Source of the DNA: an uncultured Erysipelotrichaceae bacterium
Lineage (GTDB): Bacteria > Bacillota_I > Bacilli_A > Erysipelotrichales > Erysipelotrichaceae
NCBI GenBank assembly: GCA_945875435.1
Contig: CAMCKH010000003.1
Coordinates: 47,109-111,108, forward strand
Length of the DNA: 64,000 nt
Direction: 5' to 3'
A program made the translations under genes and the position numbers. The notes below the pieces were generated by a model. The model saw nothing but the letters and a program-made list of their open reading frames with translations, searched no databases and was not told where the DNA came from. This document shows, in pieces, positions 27,220 to 36,806 of this stretch (position 1 is its first letter; every line of letters starts with the position of its first letter).

Positions 27220-28544
27220 ATCTCTCTAAGTCCTTTAGGGTATTTGTTTTTCATTCTTCCTTCACTTAATTTTCCAAATCCTAAACTATTGTTTTTGTAT
27301 CTGATTAAATAATAGTTATTTGACCCATTATCAACAGTAAATTCCAAACCCTTAATATACAAACTATATTCCTCATCGTTTAAATCATAAACGTACTTAA
27401 ACTTATCACTTAAAATATTTGCACGATATAAATGGTGTTCTGGAATAAAATTGTTTTTGATAATTTTACCTATTAAAATACCCTGTCTGATTGTTTTTAA
27501 ATTAGTTTTAATAAAAGGTTGTAATTTCAAATAAACCTCATCATTTTTTTTCATTAAATAATAATTATCTATTTCAAGATTATGTTTGATAAAATCTTCT
27601 GCCAATCTACAACTTTCTTTTTTTAATTCAATTAAATTGTTGTTTATACTATTTCCATCTTTTTTAAATAAGGCAATAAATTGCCCTTCTGAATTATCCA
27701 AAAAAGAAAATCTTAATAATTTAAAGTTTTCTAAATCCTTAAAAGGAAGACCTCTTCTTGAATGATCCAGCTTGATGTCTACAAGTTTTAAGTCAGGATA
27801 TTTTTCCAATAAATAATAAACAACTTCTTCATTTTCTTCCATGCTGAAAGTACAGGTACTATAAATTAAATAACCATTATTTTTTAAAGTAAGATAGGCG
27901 TCATCTAAAATTTCTTTTTGGCGAATAGCACAAGATTTAATATTTTCTAAAGTATAATCTTCAATTACTTTTTCATTTTTTCTAATCATTCCTTCTCCAC
28001 TACAAGGAGCATCAACCAAACAATAATCAACGCTTCCTTGATAAGTTAAGGCGATATTTCTACTATTTTCATTATGTAAAATGTAATTAGAAAAACCCAT
28101 TCTTTCGATATTAGAAAGTTCTATTAAAGCTCTTTTATTCACATATTCATTTAAAATTAAAAAACCACTTTCTTTTAAAACTCCTGAAAATTGTATCGCC
28201 TTACCCCCAGGAGCACTACACATATCTAAAACAACACTTCCTTTATCAATGTTAATGACTTTGCTTACATAACTAGAACCTATATCTTGTGGATAAATTA
28301 AACCTAAATGATATAAAAAGTGTTTTCCTATAGATTCAAAATCATAACTATACATATCTTTATTTTTAGTTATTTTTATCCCTTCAATATTATTAATAAT
28401 ATTTAAAACATTATTTTTTAATTGATTTAAATAAAAATATTTAGTAGGTTTTTCTTTTAATTTAACTAAAAATTCTTCATATTCATCTTTAAAATAAGAT
28501 TTTGCACGATTTAAAAATAAATCAAAATTTTCTTTGTAAGACAT
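27216..28544 (-). CDS. RsmF/RsmB-type rRNA m5C methyltransferase (NOL1/NOP2/Sun family)
   Basis: 442 residues from ATG 28544, where AAGGA is well spaced; an ATG three codons earlier touches that site. SAM-binding VLDMCSAPGGKAIQFSG, motif IV DAPCSGEGMIRKNEK with one catalytic Cys, and motif VI STCTFSMEENEEVV with the other are present. A C-terminal RsmF-type extension of about 150 residues ends in a PUA-like region. It should methylate C5 of a cytosine in 16S rRNA. The gene overlaps ribF by 23 bp and converges on the Amt-like gene by 4 bp. Confidence 0.9.
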   Translation of the reverse strand: MSYKENFDLFLNRAKSYFKDEYEEFLVKLKEKPTKYFYLNQLKNNVLNIINNIEGIKITKNKDMYSYDFESIGKHFLYHLGLIYPQDIGSSYVSKVINIDKGSVVLDMCSAPGGKAIQFSGVLKESGFLILNEYVNKRALIELSNIERMGFSNYILHNENSRNIALTYQGSVDYCLVDAPCSGEGMIRKNEKVIEDYTLENIKSCAIRQKEILDDAYLTLKNNGYLIYSTCTFSMEENEEVVYYLLEKYPDLKLVDIKLDHSRRGLPFKDLENFKLLRFSFLDNSEGQFIALFKKDGNSINNNLIELKKESCRLAEDFIKHNLEIDNYYLMKKNDEVYLKLQPFIKTNLKTIRQGILIGKIIKNNFIPEHHLYRANILSDKFKYVYDLNDEEYSLYIKGLEFTVDNGSNNYYLIRYKNNSLGFGKLSEGRMKNKYPKGLREI

Positions 28545-29424
28545 ATTCCACATCCTTAAATATTTGGTTTTTTAATTCTGTTAAGCTATTAAATTTTTGT
28601 TCAGATCTTATATATTCTAAAAATTCAACTTTAATTTCTTTTCCATAAATTTCTTGGTCAAAATCTAAAATATGAACTTCTATCTTAATATTTTTGCTCT
28701 CATCAATAGTAGGATTAGTACCGATATTTAAAAGACCATGATATTTTTTTTCATCTATAAAAACCCAAACATTATAAATACCATTTTTGACATAACAAAG
28801 CTCATCATTAACTTCTAAATTAGCTGTTTTAAAACCTATACTTCTACCAATAGATTTACCTTTAATAATTTTAGAAATTAAAAAATAATTATAGCCAAGC
28901 ATTTTATTTACTTCTTCAATGTTCCCATTAAGCATCGTATTTTTAATTCTTGAACTAGATATTTTTTCTTCTAAATATTCTACAAAATCTAAAACAAAAA
29001 CATTATTAAATGATTTTTTTAAATGAATGTAATTTCCTGCTCCTTTAAATCCATACTTAAAATCCAAACCGCAAAAAAATGCTTCAATATTTAAAAAATC
29101 ACTTAAATATTTATTAAAATCATCAGCACTTTTTCGCATCAATGATTCAGTAAAGTCTATAACAATATAATAATCAAGTCCTAAATTATTACATTTTTCA
29201 ATTCTTTCTTTTTCACTTAAAATATTTTTTATTTTAGTATTGTTAATAACTTCCAAAGGGTTTTTATTAAAGGTAATAATTCCACTTTTTAAATTATTTT
29301 TTTTAGCGTATTCAATGGTTTTAAAAATCAATTTTTGATGACCTAGATGAATCGCATCAAACTGACCAATGCATAAAGAAAGTTTGTTATTAATCTTACT
29401 TTGTCCTAAATAAATTACTTCCAA
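28522..29424 (-). CDS. ribF: Bifunctional riboflavin kinase / FAD synthetase
   Basis: 300 residues from TTG 29424, with GAGG six nt upstream and a family-like N terminus (MEVIYLGQ). The N-terminal FMN adenylyltransferase domain has CIGQFDAIHLGHQKLI (usually G-N-F-D-G-V-H-L-G-H) and KISSSRIKNTM. The C-terminal kinase domain has KSIGRSIGFKTANL and YHGLLNIGTNPT. It makes FMN and FAD, needed by TrmFO and the flavoproteins encoded nearby. It follows truB closely, as in Bacillus. Confidence 0.95.
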   Translation of the reverse strand: MEVIYLGQSKINNKLSLCIGQFDAIHLGHQKLIFKTIEYAKKNNLKSGIITFNKNPLEVINNTKIKNILSEKERIEKCNNLGLDYYIVIDFTESLMRKSADDFNKYLSDFLNIEAFFCGLDFKYGFKGAGNYIHLKKSFNNVFVLDFVEYLEEKISSSRIKNTMLNGNIEEVNKMLGYNYFLISKIIKGKSIGRSIGFKTANLEVNDELCYVKNGIYNVWVFIDEKKYHGLLNIGTNPTIDESKNIKIEVHILDFDQEIYGKEIKVEFLEYIRSEQKFNSLTELKNQIFKDVEYVLQRKF

Positions 29425-30266
29425 AACAAACCTCTTTCACATTTAAAAATGTTGCCACTCTCTCTACTATATATCGCAAGTAAAGCTCCTTTACTCACAA
29501 GCACAACTTCATCTTCCTTGCAATCTAAATTAATTTTTTTACCATTAGAAACATCTTTATAGTTTTCAATTTCAATTAAGGGGTATTTTTTTTCTAAAAT
29601 ATCCAATGGATTTTTTAATTGATAATTATTTTTTAAAACATCTTCTAACAAATCGCAATCTTCAATTCTAACACCACCAACTCTTGTGCGTCTAAGTTCT
29701 AATAAAATTCCAAAAACACCAATAGATTTTAATAAATCTTCAATCAAAACTCTAATATAAGTTCCGCTACTTACACTTGCTTCAAATTCAAATTCATCAC
29801 CATTAAAATTAAATAATTTAAAATCAAAAATTTCAACATCTCTAGCTTTAATATCAACATTTTGATTATCTTTTTGGTATTCTAGTAATTTTTTACCATT
29901 AACTTTTATAGCAGAAACCATAGGTGGTTTTTGTTTAATCTTACCTATAAATTCTTGGGATTTTAATTGTAACACTTTAAAATCAATGTTATTAAATGTT
30001 TTAGTTTCTAAAACTTTACCATCAATATCTAAACTATCAGTTCTAATTCCTATTTTTACTTTACCTTGATAAGTTTTATCATCTTTAACTAAAAATTGAT
30101 TTAATTTACAAGCATTATTCAAAAGAACTACCATAACCCCTGTAGCATTTGGATCTAAAGTTCCTGTATGACCGATAACTCTGGTATTAAATACCTTTCT
30201 CAATTTAAAACATAAATCAAATGATGTTATTCCTTTTGGTTTATCTATAAAAAGTACTTTGTGCAT
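29415..30266 (-). CDS. truB: tRNA pseudouridine(55) synthase
   Basis: 283 residues from ATG 30266, the family start (MHKVLFIDKPKGITSFD); in-frame codons upstream run back into the serine dehydratase gene. The catalytic Asp is in GHTGTLDPNATGVMVV. SGTYIRVLIEDL and the C-terminal PUA-like end are present. TruB isomerises U55 in the T-loop, next to the U54 methylated by TrmFO. It overlaps ribF by 10 bp and begins 1 nt after the sdaA stop. Confidence 0.95.
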   Translation of the reverse strand: MHKVLFIDKPKGITSFDLCFKLRKVFNTRVIGHTGTLDPNATGVMVVLLNNACKLNQFLVKDDKTYQGKVKIGIRTDSLDIDGKVLETKTFNNIDFKVLQLKSQEFIGKIKQKPPMVSAIKVNGKKLLEYQKDNQNVDIKARDVEIFDFKLFNFNGDEFEFEASVSSGTYIRVLIEDLLKSIGVFGILLELRRTRVGGVRIEDCDLLEDVLKNNYQLKNPLDILEKKYPLIEIENYKDVSNGKKINLDCKEDEVVLVSKGALLAIYSRESGNIFKCERGLFWK

Positions 30267-30267
30267 T

Positions 30268-31482
30268 TTAACAATTATCCTCTCTATTTTTAAAATGCAT
30301 CGCAAGTCCTCCTAATGATGTTTCTCTAAGTTCTAAAGCTATCTTTTTACCGGTATAACTCATAGTTTTTACTACAGTATCAAAACTAACTAAATTAGTT
30401 TTAATAGAATGTAGATTCTTTGATAAAATCATTGCATCTATCGCTCTTAAACTCGCAACCGCATTTCTTTCGATGCAAGGTATTATAACATAACCCCCTA
30501 CTGGATCGCAGGTTAAACCCAAATGATGTTCAATTCCAATTTCTGCAGCATATTCTATTTCTTCAATATTTAAACCATCTAAATATCCAGAAAAAGCCGC
30601 AGCCATAGCACAAGCACTACCAACCTCTGCCTGACATCCGCCACAAGCACCAGAAATAGAAGCGTTTTGTTTAATCAAATTACCAAAAATACCCGCAACT
30701 TTTAAACCATCAATAATATCTTTTTTAGAGAATTTTAAATCATTGTGGTAATGATAAACAAGCGAAGCCATAACACCGCAAGCACCTAAAGTAGGTGCAG
30801 TTACCACAAAATGACCACTCGCATTTTCTTCATTTGCAGCATAAGCGTAAGCCATCAATTTTAATCTTACTTGATTTTCTGTGTCAACTTTCAAACTTTT
30901 GGCATAAAGTTTTTTGGCACACCTTTCAACTTTTAAACTACCAGGTAAAATACCATCACTATTTAGTCCTCTAGAAACGCTGTCAAGCATCACTTCAAGA
31001 CAAGAATATAAATGTTTATCTAAATCTTGTTTATCGGTTTTATCAACATATTCTATCAAGCTAAGGTTGTTGTTTTTACAGTAAGTTTTAATCTCATCAA
31101 AGCTATTGTGAGTATAGATTTCATCATTATAATCTAGTACTTTTTCTTTAATTTTAATACTTCCACCACCAATAGAAAAAACAGTCCATTTATGTAAGTT
31201 ATTATTTTTATCATAACCTTTTAAATAAAAGCCATTTTCAAATTCTTCTTCCCATTCAAGCTTAAAAAAAACCTCTACCTTCTTTGGTTTAAATGCATCT
31301 ATTATAATTGCGTCTGTCATATGACCTTTTCCTGTCAAAGATAAAGATCCATACAACTCAATCTCGTACCTTTCTAAAAGTCCAAATTCTTCAATATGAA
31401 GCATACAAGCTCTAAGTGGAGCTAAAGTATGAGAAGAACTAGGACCTGGTCCCACTTTATATAATTCTTTTAAAGACTGCAT
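30268..31482 (-). CDS. sdaA: L-serine dehydratase, iron-sulfur type, single chain
   Basis: 404 residues with beta and alpha domains fused as in E. coli SdaA; most Bacilli split them into SdaAB and SdaAA. The beta part opens with ELYKVGPGPSSSHTLAP and LTGKGHMTD. The alpha part carries likely [4Fe-4S] and substrate Cys residues in SGACGGCQAEVGSACAMAA, LTCDPVGG and IPCIERN. The enzyme turns L-serine into pyruvate and ammonia and is oxygen-sensitive, fitting an anaerobic or facultative lifestyle. AGGAG precedes the ATG. Confidence 0.93.
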   Translation of the reverse strand: MQSLKELYKVGPGPSSSHTLAPLRACMLHIEEFGLLERYEIELYGSLSLTGKGHMTDAIIIDAFKPKKVEVFFKLEWEEEFENGFYLKGYDKNNNLHKWTVFSIGGGSIKIKEKVLDYNDEIYTHNSFDEIKTYCKNNNLSLIEYVDKTDKQDLDKHLYSCLEVMLDSVSRGLNSDGILPGSLKVERCAKKLYAKSLKVDTENQVRLKLMAYAYAANEENASGHFVVTAPTLGACGVMASLVYHYHNDLKFSKKDIIDGLKVAGIFGNLIKQNASISGACGGCQAEVGSACAMAAAFSGYLDGLNIEEIEYAAEIGIEHHLGLTCDPVGGYVIIPCIERNAVASLRAIDAMILSKNLHSIKTNLVSFDTVVKTMSYTGKKIALELRETSLGGLAMHFKNREDNC

Positions 31483-31483
31483 T

Positions 31484-32650
31484 TTATTCTCCTAAACTAT
31501 CAAGGTATTTTCCAACCATCTGTGCTTGTGAAAAACATAAACTAATATTATAACCACCTATAGGTCCATGTAGATTTAAACTTTCACCAATCACAAATAA
31601 ATTTTTAATAACTTTAGATTCTAAATTATTTTTAAAATCTTTCAAGCTCAAACCACCACCTGTAACATAAGCATAGTTAAAACCTCTTTCTTTTAAATCA
31701 TCAATTTTATAACTTGTTAATAAATTAAAGATTTCAACTATCTTTTTATTACTTAATTCAGTAGTTTTAATATTCAAATCATAACCTTCAAAAAATATCT
31801 TAATAAAATTATTACTAAACATTTTAGTTAAAGCCTTTAAAAGCGTTACTTCATTTCTAACATCCGAAATAAATTTATCTAAACTGTGATGACTTAAAAA
31901 ATTAATTTGAATTTCATTAATTTTATTTTTTACAATTAAAGGGCTAAGAGTAAAAACAAGCGGACCACTAATACCGTAATGTGCGAATAAAATACTACCT
32001 TGATAATACTTATTTAAAAGTTTTATCTCTCCTGTAAAACTTTGTCCTTGAAGTTTTTTGCATATTGGATTTTGACTATTTAAGCCACTTTCCATCGAAT
32101 ACAGTTCTTCAATTTTATGATAATTTTTCAAAAATCTAAAAGCAGCACCATCACTACCCGTCATTGGAAAACACATCCCACCTGTTGATAAAACCACAAT
32201 ATCTGCGTAATATTTTTTATCTTCCAAAATAACACCCTTAACTTTATTATCTTCGATAATTAAATCTGTAACATTTGAATTTAAAAGTATTTGAACATTA
32301 TCACCTATTCTTTTAATAATCGTATTTATAACACTCTTAGCATCATCACTTATAGGAAAATATTTTTTATTTTCTAACTTTAAAGGGCAGTTGTTTTCAT
32401 TAAAAAAATTTAAAATATCTTTATTATTAAACGAATGGAAAAAGTTATGAGCAAACTTTTTTTCTCCAATCAGATTATCGATAAATTCATTCTCATTATC
32501 GTTATTAGTAACATTACATCTACTATTTCCAGTTAAAGCTAATTTGGTTGCGAGTTTTTTATTTTTTTCCAATAATAAAACTTGGTGTTTTTTAATGCTT
32601 CCAGCCAACCATAGACCAGAAGTTCCACCTCCTACAATTATAATTTTCAT
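31484..32650 (-). CDS. NAD(P)/FAD-dependent oxidoreductase, YhiN/HI0933 family
   Basis: 388 residues. FAD-binding IIIVGGGTSGLWLAGSI opens the protein and the family-specific KLALTGNSRCNVTNND follows. GISGPLVFTLSP and GPIGGYNISLCFSQA near the C terminus complete the HI0933 pattern. Function is not established for the family; links to RNA modification have been suggested. Its ATG overlaps the helicase stop (ATGA), so the two are translationally coupled. Confidence 0.88.
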   Translation of the reverse strand: MKIIIVGGGTSGLWLAGSIKKHQVLLLEKNKKLATKLALTGNSRCNVTNNDNENEFIDNLIGEKKFAHNFFHSFNNKDILNFFNENNCPLKLENKKYFPISDDAKSVINTIIKRIGDNVQILLNSNVTDLIIEDNKVKGVILEDKKYYADIVVLSTGGMCFPMTGSDGAAFRFLKNYHKIEELYSMESGLNSQNPICKKLQGQSFTGEIKLLNKYYQGSILFAHYGISGPLVFTLSPLIVKNKINEIQINFLSHHSLDKFISDVRNEVTLLKALTKMFSNNFIKIFFEGYDLNIKTTELSNKKIVEIFNLLTSYKIDDLKERGFNYAYVTGGGLSLKDFKNNLESKVIKNLFVIGESLNLHGPIGGYNISLCFSQAQMVGKYLDSLGE

Positions 32651-33999
32651 TTGTTTTTTATTTTTTCATACAAAGCCTTAGCATTAGCTTTATATCTTTC
32701 CTTCTTTTCTTCTTTAATTTTATTTCTAATATAAGTTTGTCTTTCTTTTTGTTTAATTTTTTTAATTAACTCATTCTTTTTCTTCTTATAATTAGGTTTT
32801 ACTTTTTCATTTTTTCTAGTGATAGTTTTTAAAATTTCTTTTTCTCTTTTTTCATCTTGAATACTTCTTTTGTAATTAAAAAACTTTAATATTTTAAAAT
32901 TACCTTTTTTATACACCCTAATTTCAAAATCTATTTCTTTACTCAAGGTATTTAAAGAACTTAAATCTTTTTCTTGGTAAATAGTAAAACAATAACCTTC
33001 TCTACCACTTCTTCCGGTTCTACCACTTCTGTGAGTAAAGAATGATAAATCGCTAGGAAGACCTAATGATATTACATGGCTAACCCCCTCAATATCAATC
33101 CCCCTACTCATAACATCACTACATACAACATAGCTGTATTCTTCATTATTTAATTGTCTAAGTGCTTGTTTTCGCTCCCTAGATTCCATACCACCATGTA
33201 GCTCTAAAACTTTATAACCATTTTCTCTTAAAAATACTGTGGTTTCACTAGCTTCTTTTTTACTATTCGCAAAAATTAAACAAATATAAGGATTAAAACT
33301 AGGTAATAAATCTAATAAAACCTCATTATAAGTTTTGTGTTTAGCATTTACTGCATAATGCTTAATTTTAGGATTCATTAAAGCATTATCTTCAATTTTA
33401 ATAATCGAAGGATTATTTAGATATTTATTGATAAAATTCTCTAAGTCTAAAGGTAAAGTTGCACTGAAACATAAAATTTGTGGTTTTTTAATTTTTGAAA
33501 GAAGTGAATCTATATCAACTAAAAATCCATATTCTAACATCATATCAGCTTCATCTAAAATAAACATCTTAATGCTGTCTATTTTTAAATTATTATTCAC
33601 AAAAAGATCTTTAATTCTACCAGCAGTTCCAATGATAATGTGAGGAGGGTTTTTTAAATCATCAATATTTTTATTTCTATCCTGACCCCCAACCGCAACC
33701 TTAATTCTAAGATTTTTATCTATTTTCATCATTAATTTAGCTTTTTCGTATATTTGAAAAGCTAGTTCTTTGGTGGGAAGAGCAATAATTATTTGACTTT
33801 GATTTAAACTAGAATCTACTTTTTCAAAAATAGGTATTAAAAAGGCATGAGTTTTACCAGTACCTGTTTTAGATATTGCAACTAAATCTTTATTTCCAAA
33901 AGCCATATCAAGAGCAACATCTTGAATTCTAGTAAGTTTGTTGAAATTATTTAATTTTATAAAATCTACTGTATTCTTTTTTAATTTATTAATATTCAT
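32647..33999 (-). CDS. DEAD-box RNA helicase (CshB-like)
   Basis: 450 residues. Motif I AISKTGTGKTHAFLIP, Ia PTKELAFQ, Ib GTAGRI, II DEADMM, III SATLP, V SDVMSRGIDIEGVSHV and VI HRSGRTGRSGREG are all present. The last 70 residues are Lys/Glu-rich and likely bind RNA. Size and tail fit CshB/YqfR of Bacilli, which act in cold adaptation and ribosome assembly. TATAAT lies 6 nt before the ATG with no Shine-Dalgarno, so it probably has its own leaderless transcript in addition to readthrough from the flippase gene. Confidence 0.9.
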   Translation of the reverse strand: MNINKLKKNTVDFIKLNNFNKLTRIQDVALDMAFGNKDLVAISKTGTGKTHAFLIPIFEKVDSSLNQSQIIIALPTKELAFQIYEKAKLMMKIDKNLRIKVAVGGQDRNKNIDDLKNPPHIIIGTAGRIKDLFVNNNLKIDSIKMFILDEADMMLEYGFLVDIDSLLSKIKKPQILCFSATLPLDLENFINKYLNNPSIIKIEDNALMNPKIKHYAVNAKHKTYNEVLLDLLPSFNPYICLIFANSKKEASETTVFLRENGYKVLELHGGMESRERKQALRQLNNEEYSYVVCSDVMSRGIDIEGVSHVISLGLPSDLSFFTHRSGRTGRSGREGYCFTIYQEKDLSSLNTLSKEIDFEIRVYKKGNFKILKFFNYKRSIQDEKREKEILKTITRKNEKVKPNYKKKKNELIKKIKQKERQTYIRNKIKEEKKERYKANAKALYEKIKNK

Positions 34000-34005
34000 A
34001 ACAAT

Positions 34006-34011
34006 ATTATA
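34006..34011 (-). promoter_or_regulatory. -10 element of the DEAD helicase gene, leaderless
   Basis: TATAAT on the minus strand, then ATTGTT and the ATG at 33999. The -35 is weak. Confidence 0.45.
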
Positions 34012-34018
34012 ACTTAAA

Positions 34019-35638
34019 TTATTTATTTTTTATCTCAATGATTAACTCCTTGAATGATTTTTTAAAGATATCTTGGTTAATATTTAAAATTTCACCACAA
34101 AATATATAAATTAAAATACCCAAAATACCATAAACAGCTAATTGTAAAAAAATTGTGAAACGATTGGTGTAATTAAAATCAAAACCAATAAATTTCAAAA
34201 GTACAAAAATCGCATTAATTGTAATGCTTGAAAACAATACTTTTAAAAAATTAACAACTATTTTTGTATACTCTAAATTAAACTTAATTTTAAGCAGATA
34301 TAAACCTAAAATAAAAGTAGTAAAAATACTTAAAAAAGAGCTATAAATTATTCCATTATACCCAAAATATTTAATCAAAATAAAGAAAGAAATAAACTTA
34401 ACAATACCACTAATAATCATTAGAATAATAGTATTTTTTCTCATTTTTAAAGTGATCATAATTGATGTTATAATCGGAGATAAAGTATCGATATAAATTA
34501 AAATGCTTGAATAAAATAAAATTTCACTTCCCAATAAAATATTAGTAGATCCATAAAAAAGATAATATATTGGTTTGCTTAAAAGTAAAAACATTAAAGC
34601 TAAAGGAACTATAATATAATTTATAGAATTTAAAATATCATAGATATACTGTTTCAACAAATTACTATTACCTTGTTCATAAACTTCCGTTAAATAAGGT
34701 ACAAGTCCTGCACTATATCCAATGGTTAAAACAGTAGGAATAGCAGTTATTTTTGAAACATTTACTTGATATATTCCTAAAACTAATTTTGCGGTAGTAT
34801 AATCCACCCCAACACTTGTAGCATAGCGAATGAAAAAATTTGAATTAATAATAGGACCTATCATGGTTAAAAAAGAAACACCAATAAACGGAAGTCCTAT
34901 TTCAAAAAGTTCCTTGATGACATCTTTAGTTAAAATGGTTGTTTTAGAAGAATTTACAGTTTTAAGCTCAATTTCTTTGTTTATTTTATTAGTTTTATAA
35001 TAAATATATATAATTGATGCGAAAGCTCCTAAAGTGGCTGCGAAAATAGCTGAATAAATAGAAAAAATATTAGGAAAATTTAAAATTTTCACAAATATAA
35101 AACCTAATATAACTATCATTAAAACTCTTACTAATTGTTCAATTGTTTGGCTAAAAGCATATATTCCCATTTCTTTTAAACCTTGATAATAACCTCTAAT
35201 AGTGCTTAAAAAAGGAACCAAAATTATAGCAGAAGAAAGAAGTAGAAATGATATTTGTAGATACTTAATGTCTTGTGCATTTGAATTAGCACCCAATAAA
35301 TATTTAGAATTTAAAGGAACTAAAATAATGAAAAAAACAAGCACTAAAAAACTAAGTGCTAAAATTATAGATGTAGCAATTTTTCTAACTAGTTTAATGG
35401 TTTGGTAATCATTTTTAGCAGCATATTTAGCAACCATACTAGCAAGCGCAAAAGGAATTCCTGCACTACAAATATTTAAAAGCATCCCATAATAAGTATA
35501 TGCGATACTATAAAAACTTATATTGTTTTCACCAGCTAAATAATTTAAAGGTATAATATACAAAAGACCTAAAAATTTACTTACAAAAATTCCAAAAGAA
35601 CCAGTAAGAACACCTCTTAATAATGTATTTTTTTTCAT
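34019..35638 (-). CDS. MurJ/YtgP/SpoVB-type polysaccharide flippase
   Basis: 539 residues from ATG 35638, next to the lipoprotein stop (TGATATG); a TTG four codons earlier is an alternative. About 14 membrane segments of the MOP superfamily. The N terminus KKNTLLRGVLTGSFGIFVSK and the segment SAGIPFALASMVAKY match YtgP (Bacilli MurJ). YtgP flips lipid II across the membrane. The genes upstream include murE, which agrees with a cell-wall role, but a paralogue for another polymer is possible. Confidence 0.85.
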   Translation of the reverse strand: MKKNTLLRGVLTGSFGIFVSKFLGLLYIIPLNYLAGENNISFYSIAYTYYGMLLNICSAGIPFALASMVAKYAAKNDYQTIKLVRKIATSIILALSFLVLVFFIILVPLNSKYLLGANSNAQDIKYLQISFLLLSSAIILVPFLSTIRGYYQGLKEMGIYAFSQTIEQLVRVLMIVILGFIFVKILNFPNIFSIYSAIFAATLGAFASIIYIYYKTNKINKEIELKTVNSSKTTILTKDVIKELFEIGLPFIGVSFLTMIGPIINSNFFIRYATSVGVDYTTAKLVLGIYQVNVSKITAIPTVLTIGYSAGLVPYLTEVYEQGNSNLLKQYIYDILNSINYIIVPLALMFLLLSKPIYYLFYGSTNILLGSEILFYSSILIYIDTLSPIITSIMITLKMRKNTIILMIISGIVKFISFFILIKYFGYNGIIYSSFLSIFTTFILGLYLLKIKFNLEYTKIVVNFLKVLFSSITINAIFVLLKFIGFDFNYTNRFTIFLQLAVYGILGILIYIFCGEILNINQDIFKKSFKELIIEIKNK

Positions 35639-35639
35639 A

Positions 35640-36137
35640 TCAACTTTCAACTTTAACTTTAAATTCTAAAAATTCTTGATTGATAATACTTAAATCAAAA
35701 TTTTTCCATTGAATAATCAATTTTACTTTAAATTCAGGTTTTTCACTTAACGCACTAATAATAAAACCCTTCAAATAACCACTATCTGAATTTACTTGAT
35801 TAGGTATTAAATTATAAGTCTTAGCTTCAAAAATCCCAAAATTACCAGCCATATTGCTGGTATAATCTTGATTTTCAATTATCGCAACAGCCTTAACTTC
35901 ATACATTTCAATCTTTGGATTATCAATAAAAATATAATAACGATATCCTTCATTAGTTTTATAAGATTCAATACTTACATCTAAAAAATCAGAATTATTT
36001 TTAAAAACATCGTTGCTTTCAATAAGTTCAATAAAGTTTAAATAATTGTTATAATATTTACTATTTTCTTTTTCAAAAATTTTACTACAACCAGTAAGTA
36101 AAAATAAGAAAACTATACAAATTAATATTTTTTTCAT
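35640..36137 (-). CDS. Predicted lipoprotein of unknown function
   Basis: 165 residues. A type II signal peptide with lipobox LLTGC at residues 14-18 predicts a membrane-anchored, surface-facing protein. The remainder is a beta-rich domain of about 140 residues with no motif I recognise. It sits between deoC and the flippase gene, 3 bp after deoC and coupled to the flippase start. A role with the flippase is only suggested by position. Confidence 0.75.
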   Translation of the reverse strand: MKKILICIVFLFLLTGCSKIFEKENSKYYNNYLNFIELIESNDVFKNNSDFLDVSIESYKTNEGYRYYIFIDNPKIEMYEVKAVAIIENQDYTSNMAGNFGIFEAKTYNLIPNQVNSDSGYLKGFIISALSEKPEFKVKLIIQWKNFDLSIINQEFLEFKVKVES

Positions 36138-36140
36138 ACC

Positions 36141-36806
36141 TTAATAACTATCTTTATCCTTAATTTCCTTATTTAAAATTTTTATAGCTGAACTTGTCCC
36201 AATTCTATCAGCACCCAGCTCTATCATCTTAATTAAATCATCATAACTTTTAATTCCGCCTGCAGCTTTAATTTTAATCATATCTTTAACTTTATTTTTT
36301 AATAATGCGACATCTTCAAAAGTAGCTCCATGATGTGAAAATCCGGTACTTGTTTTAACAAAATCAGCCTTAGCCTCTATAATTAATTCACAAGCCTTTT
36401 CTTTTTCTTCATCGGTTAATAGGCAAGTTTCAATAATAACTTTTAACACCTTGTTTCCACAAGCTTTTTTAATAGCTTTAATTTCATTTAAAACATAATC
36501 ATATTCTTTATCTTTAAGTTTCGCAATATTAATTACCATATCAACTTCATCAGCACCATTTTCAATCGCTTTAACAGTTTCAAAAACTTTAGTTTCAGTA
36601 TCATTTTGACCTAAAGGAAAACCAATAACAGTACACACCAAAACACTGCTGCCATCTAATAATTGTTTTGCGACTTTAATGTAACTAGGATTAATACATA
36701 CTGATTTAAAATTATGTTCAATCGCCTCTTGGCACAACTTAACAATATCAGCTTTTAATGTATCAGATTTTAAAACTGTATGATCTATATATTTTGTTAA
36801 TACCAT
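36141..36806 (-). CDS. deoC: Deoxyribose-phosphate aldolase
   Basis: 221 residues, full length. It begins YIDHTVLKSDTLKADI and has VCTVIGFPLGQ, DEVDMVINI, VIIETCLLT and FVKTSTGFSHHGAT with the Schiff-base Lys, then KAAGGIKSYDD. The enzyme splits deoxyribose-5-phosphate to glyceraldehyde-3-phosphate and acetaldehyde in nucleoside salvage. No other deo gene adjoins. It overlaps murE by 1 bp. Confidence 0.96.
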   Translation of the reverse strand: MVLTKYIDHTVLKSDTLKADIVKLCQEAIEHNFKSVCINPSYIKVAKQLLDGSSVLVCTVIGFPLGQNDTETKVFETVKAIENGADEVDMVINIAKLKDKEYDYVLNEIKAIKKACGNKVLKVIIETCLLTDEEKEKACELIIEAKADFVKTSTGFSHHGATFEDVALLKNKVKDMIKIKAAGGIKSYDDLIKMIELGADRIGTSSAIKILNKEIKDKDSY

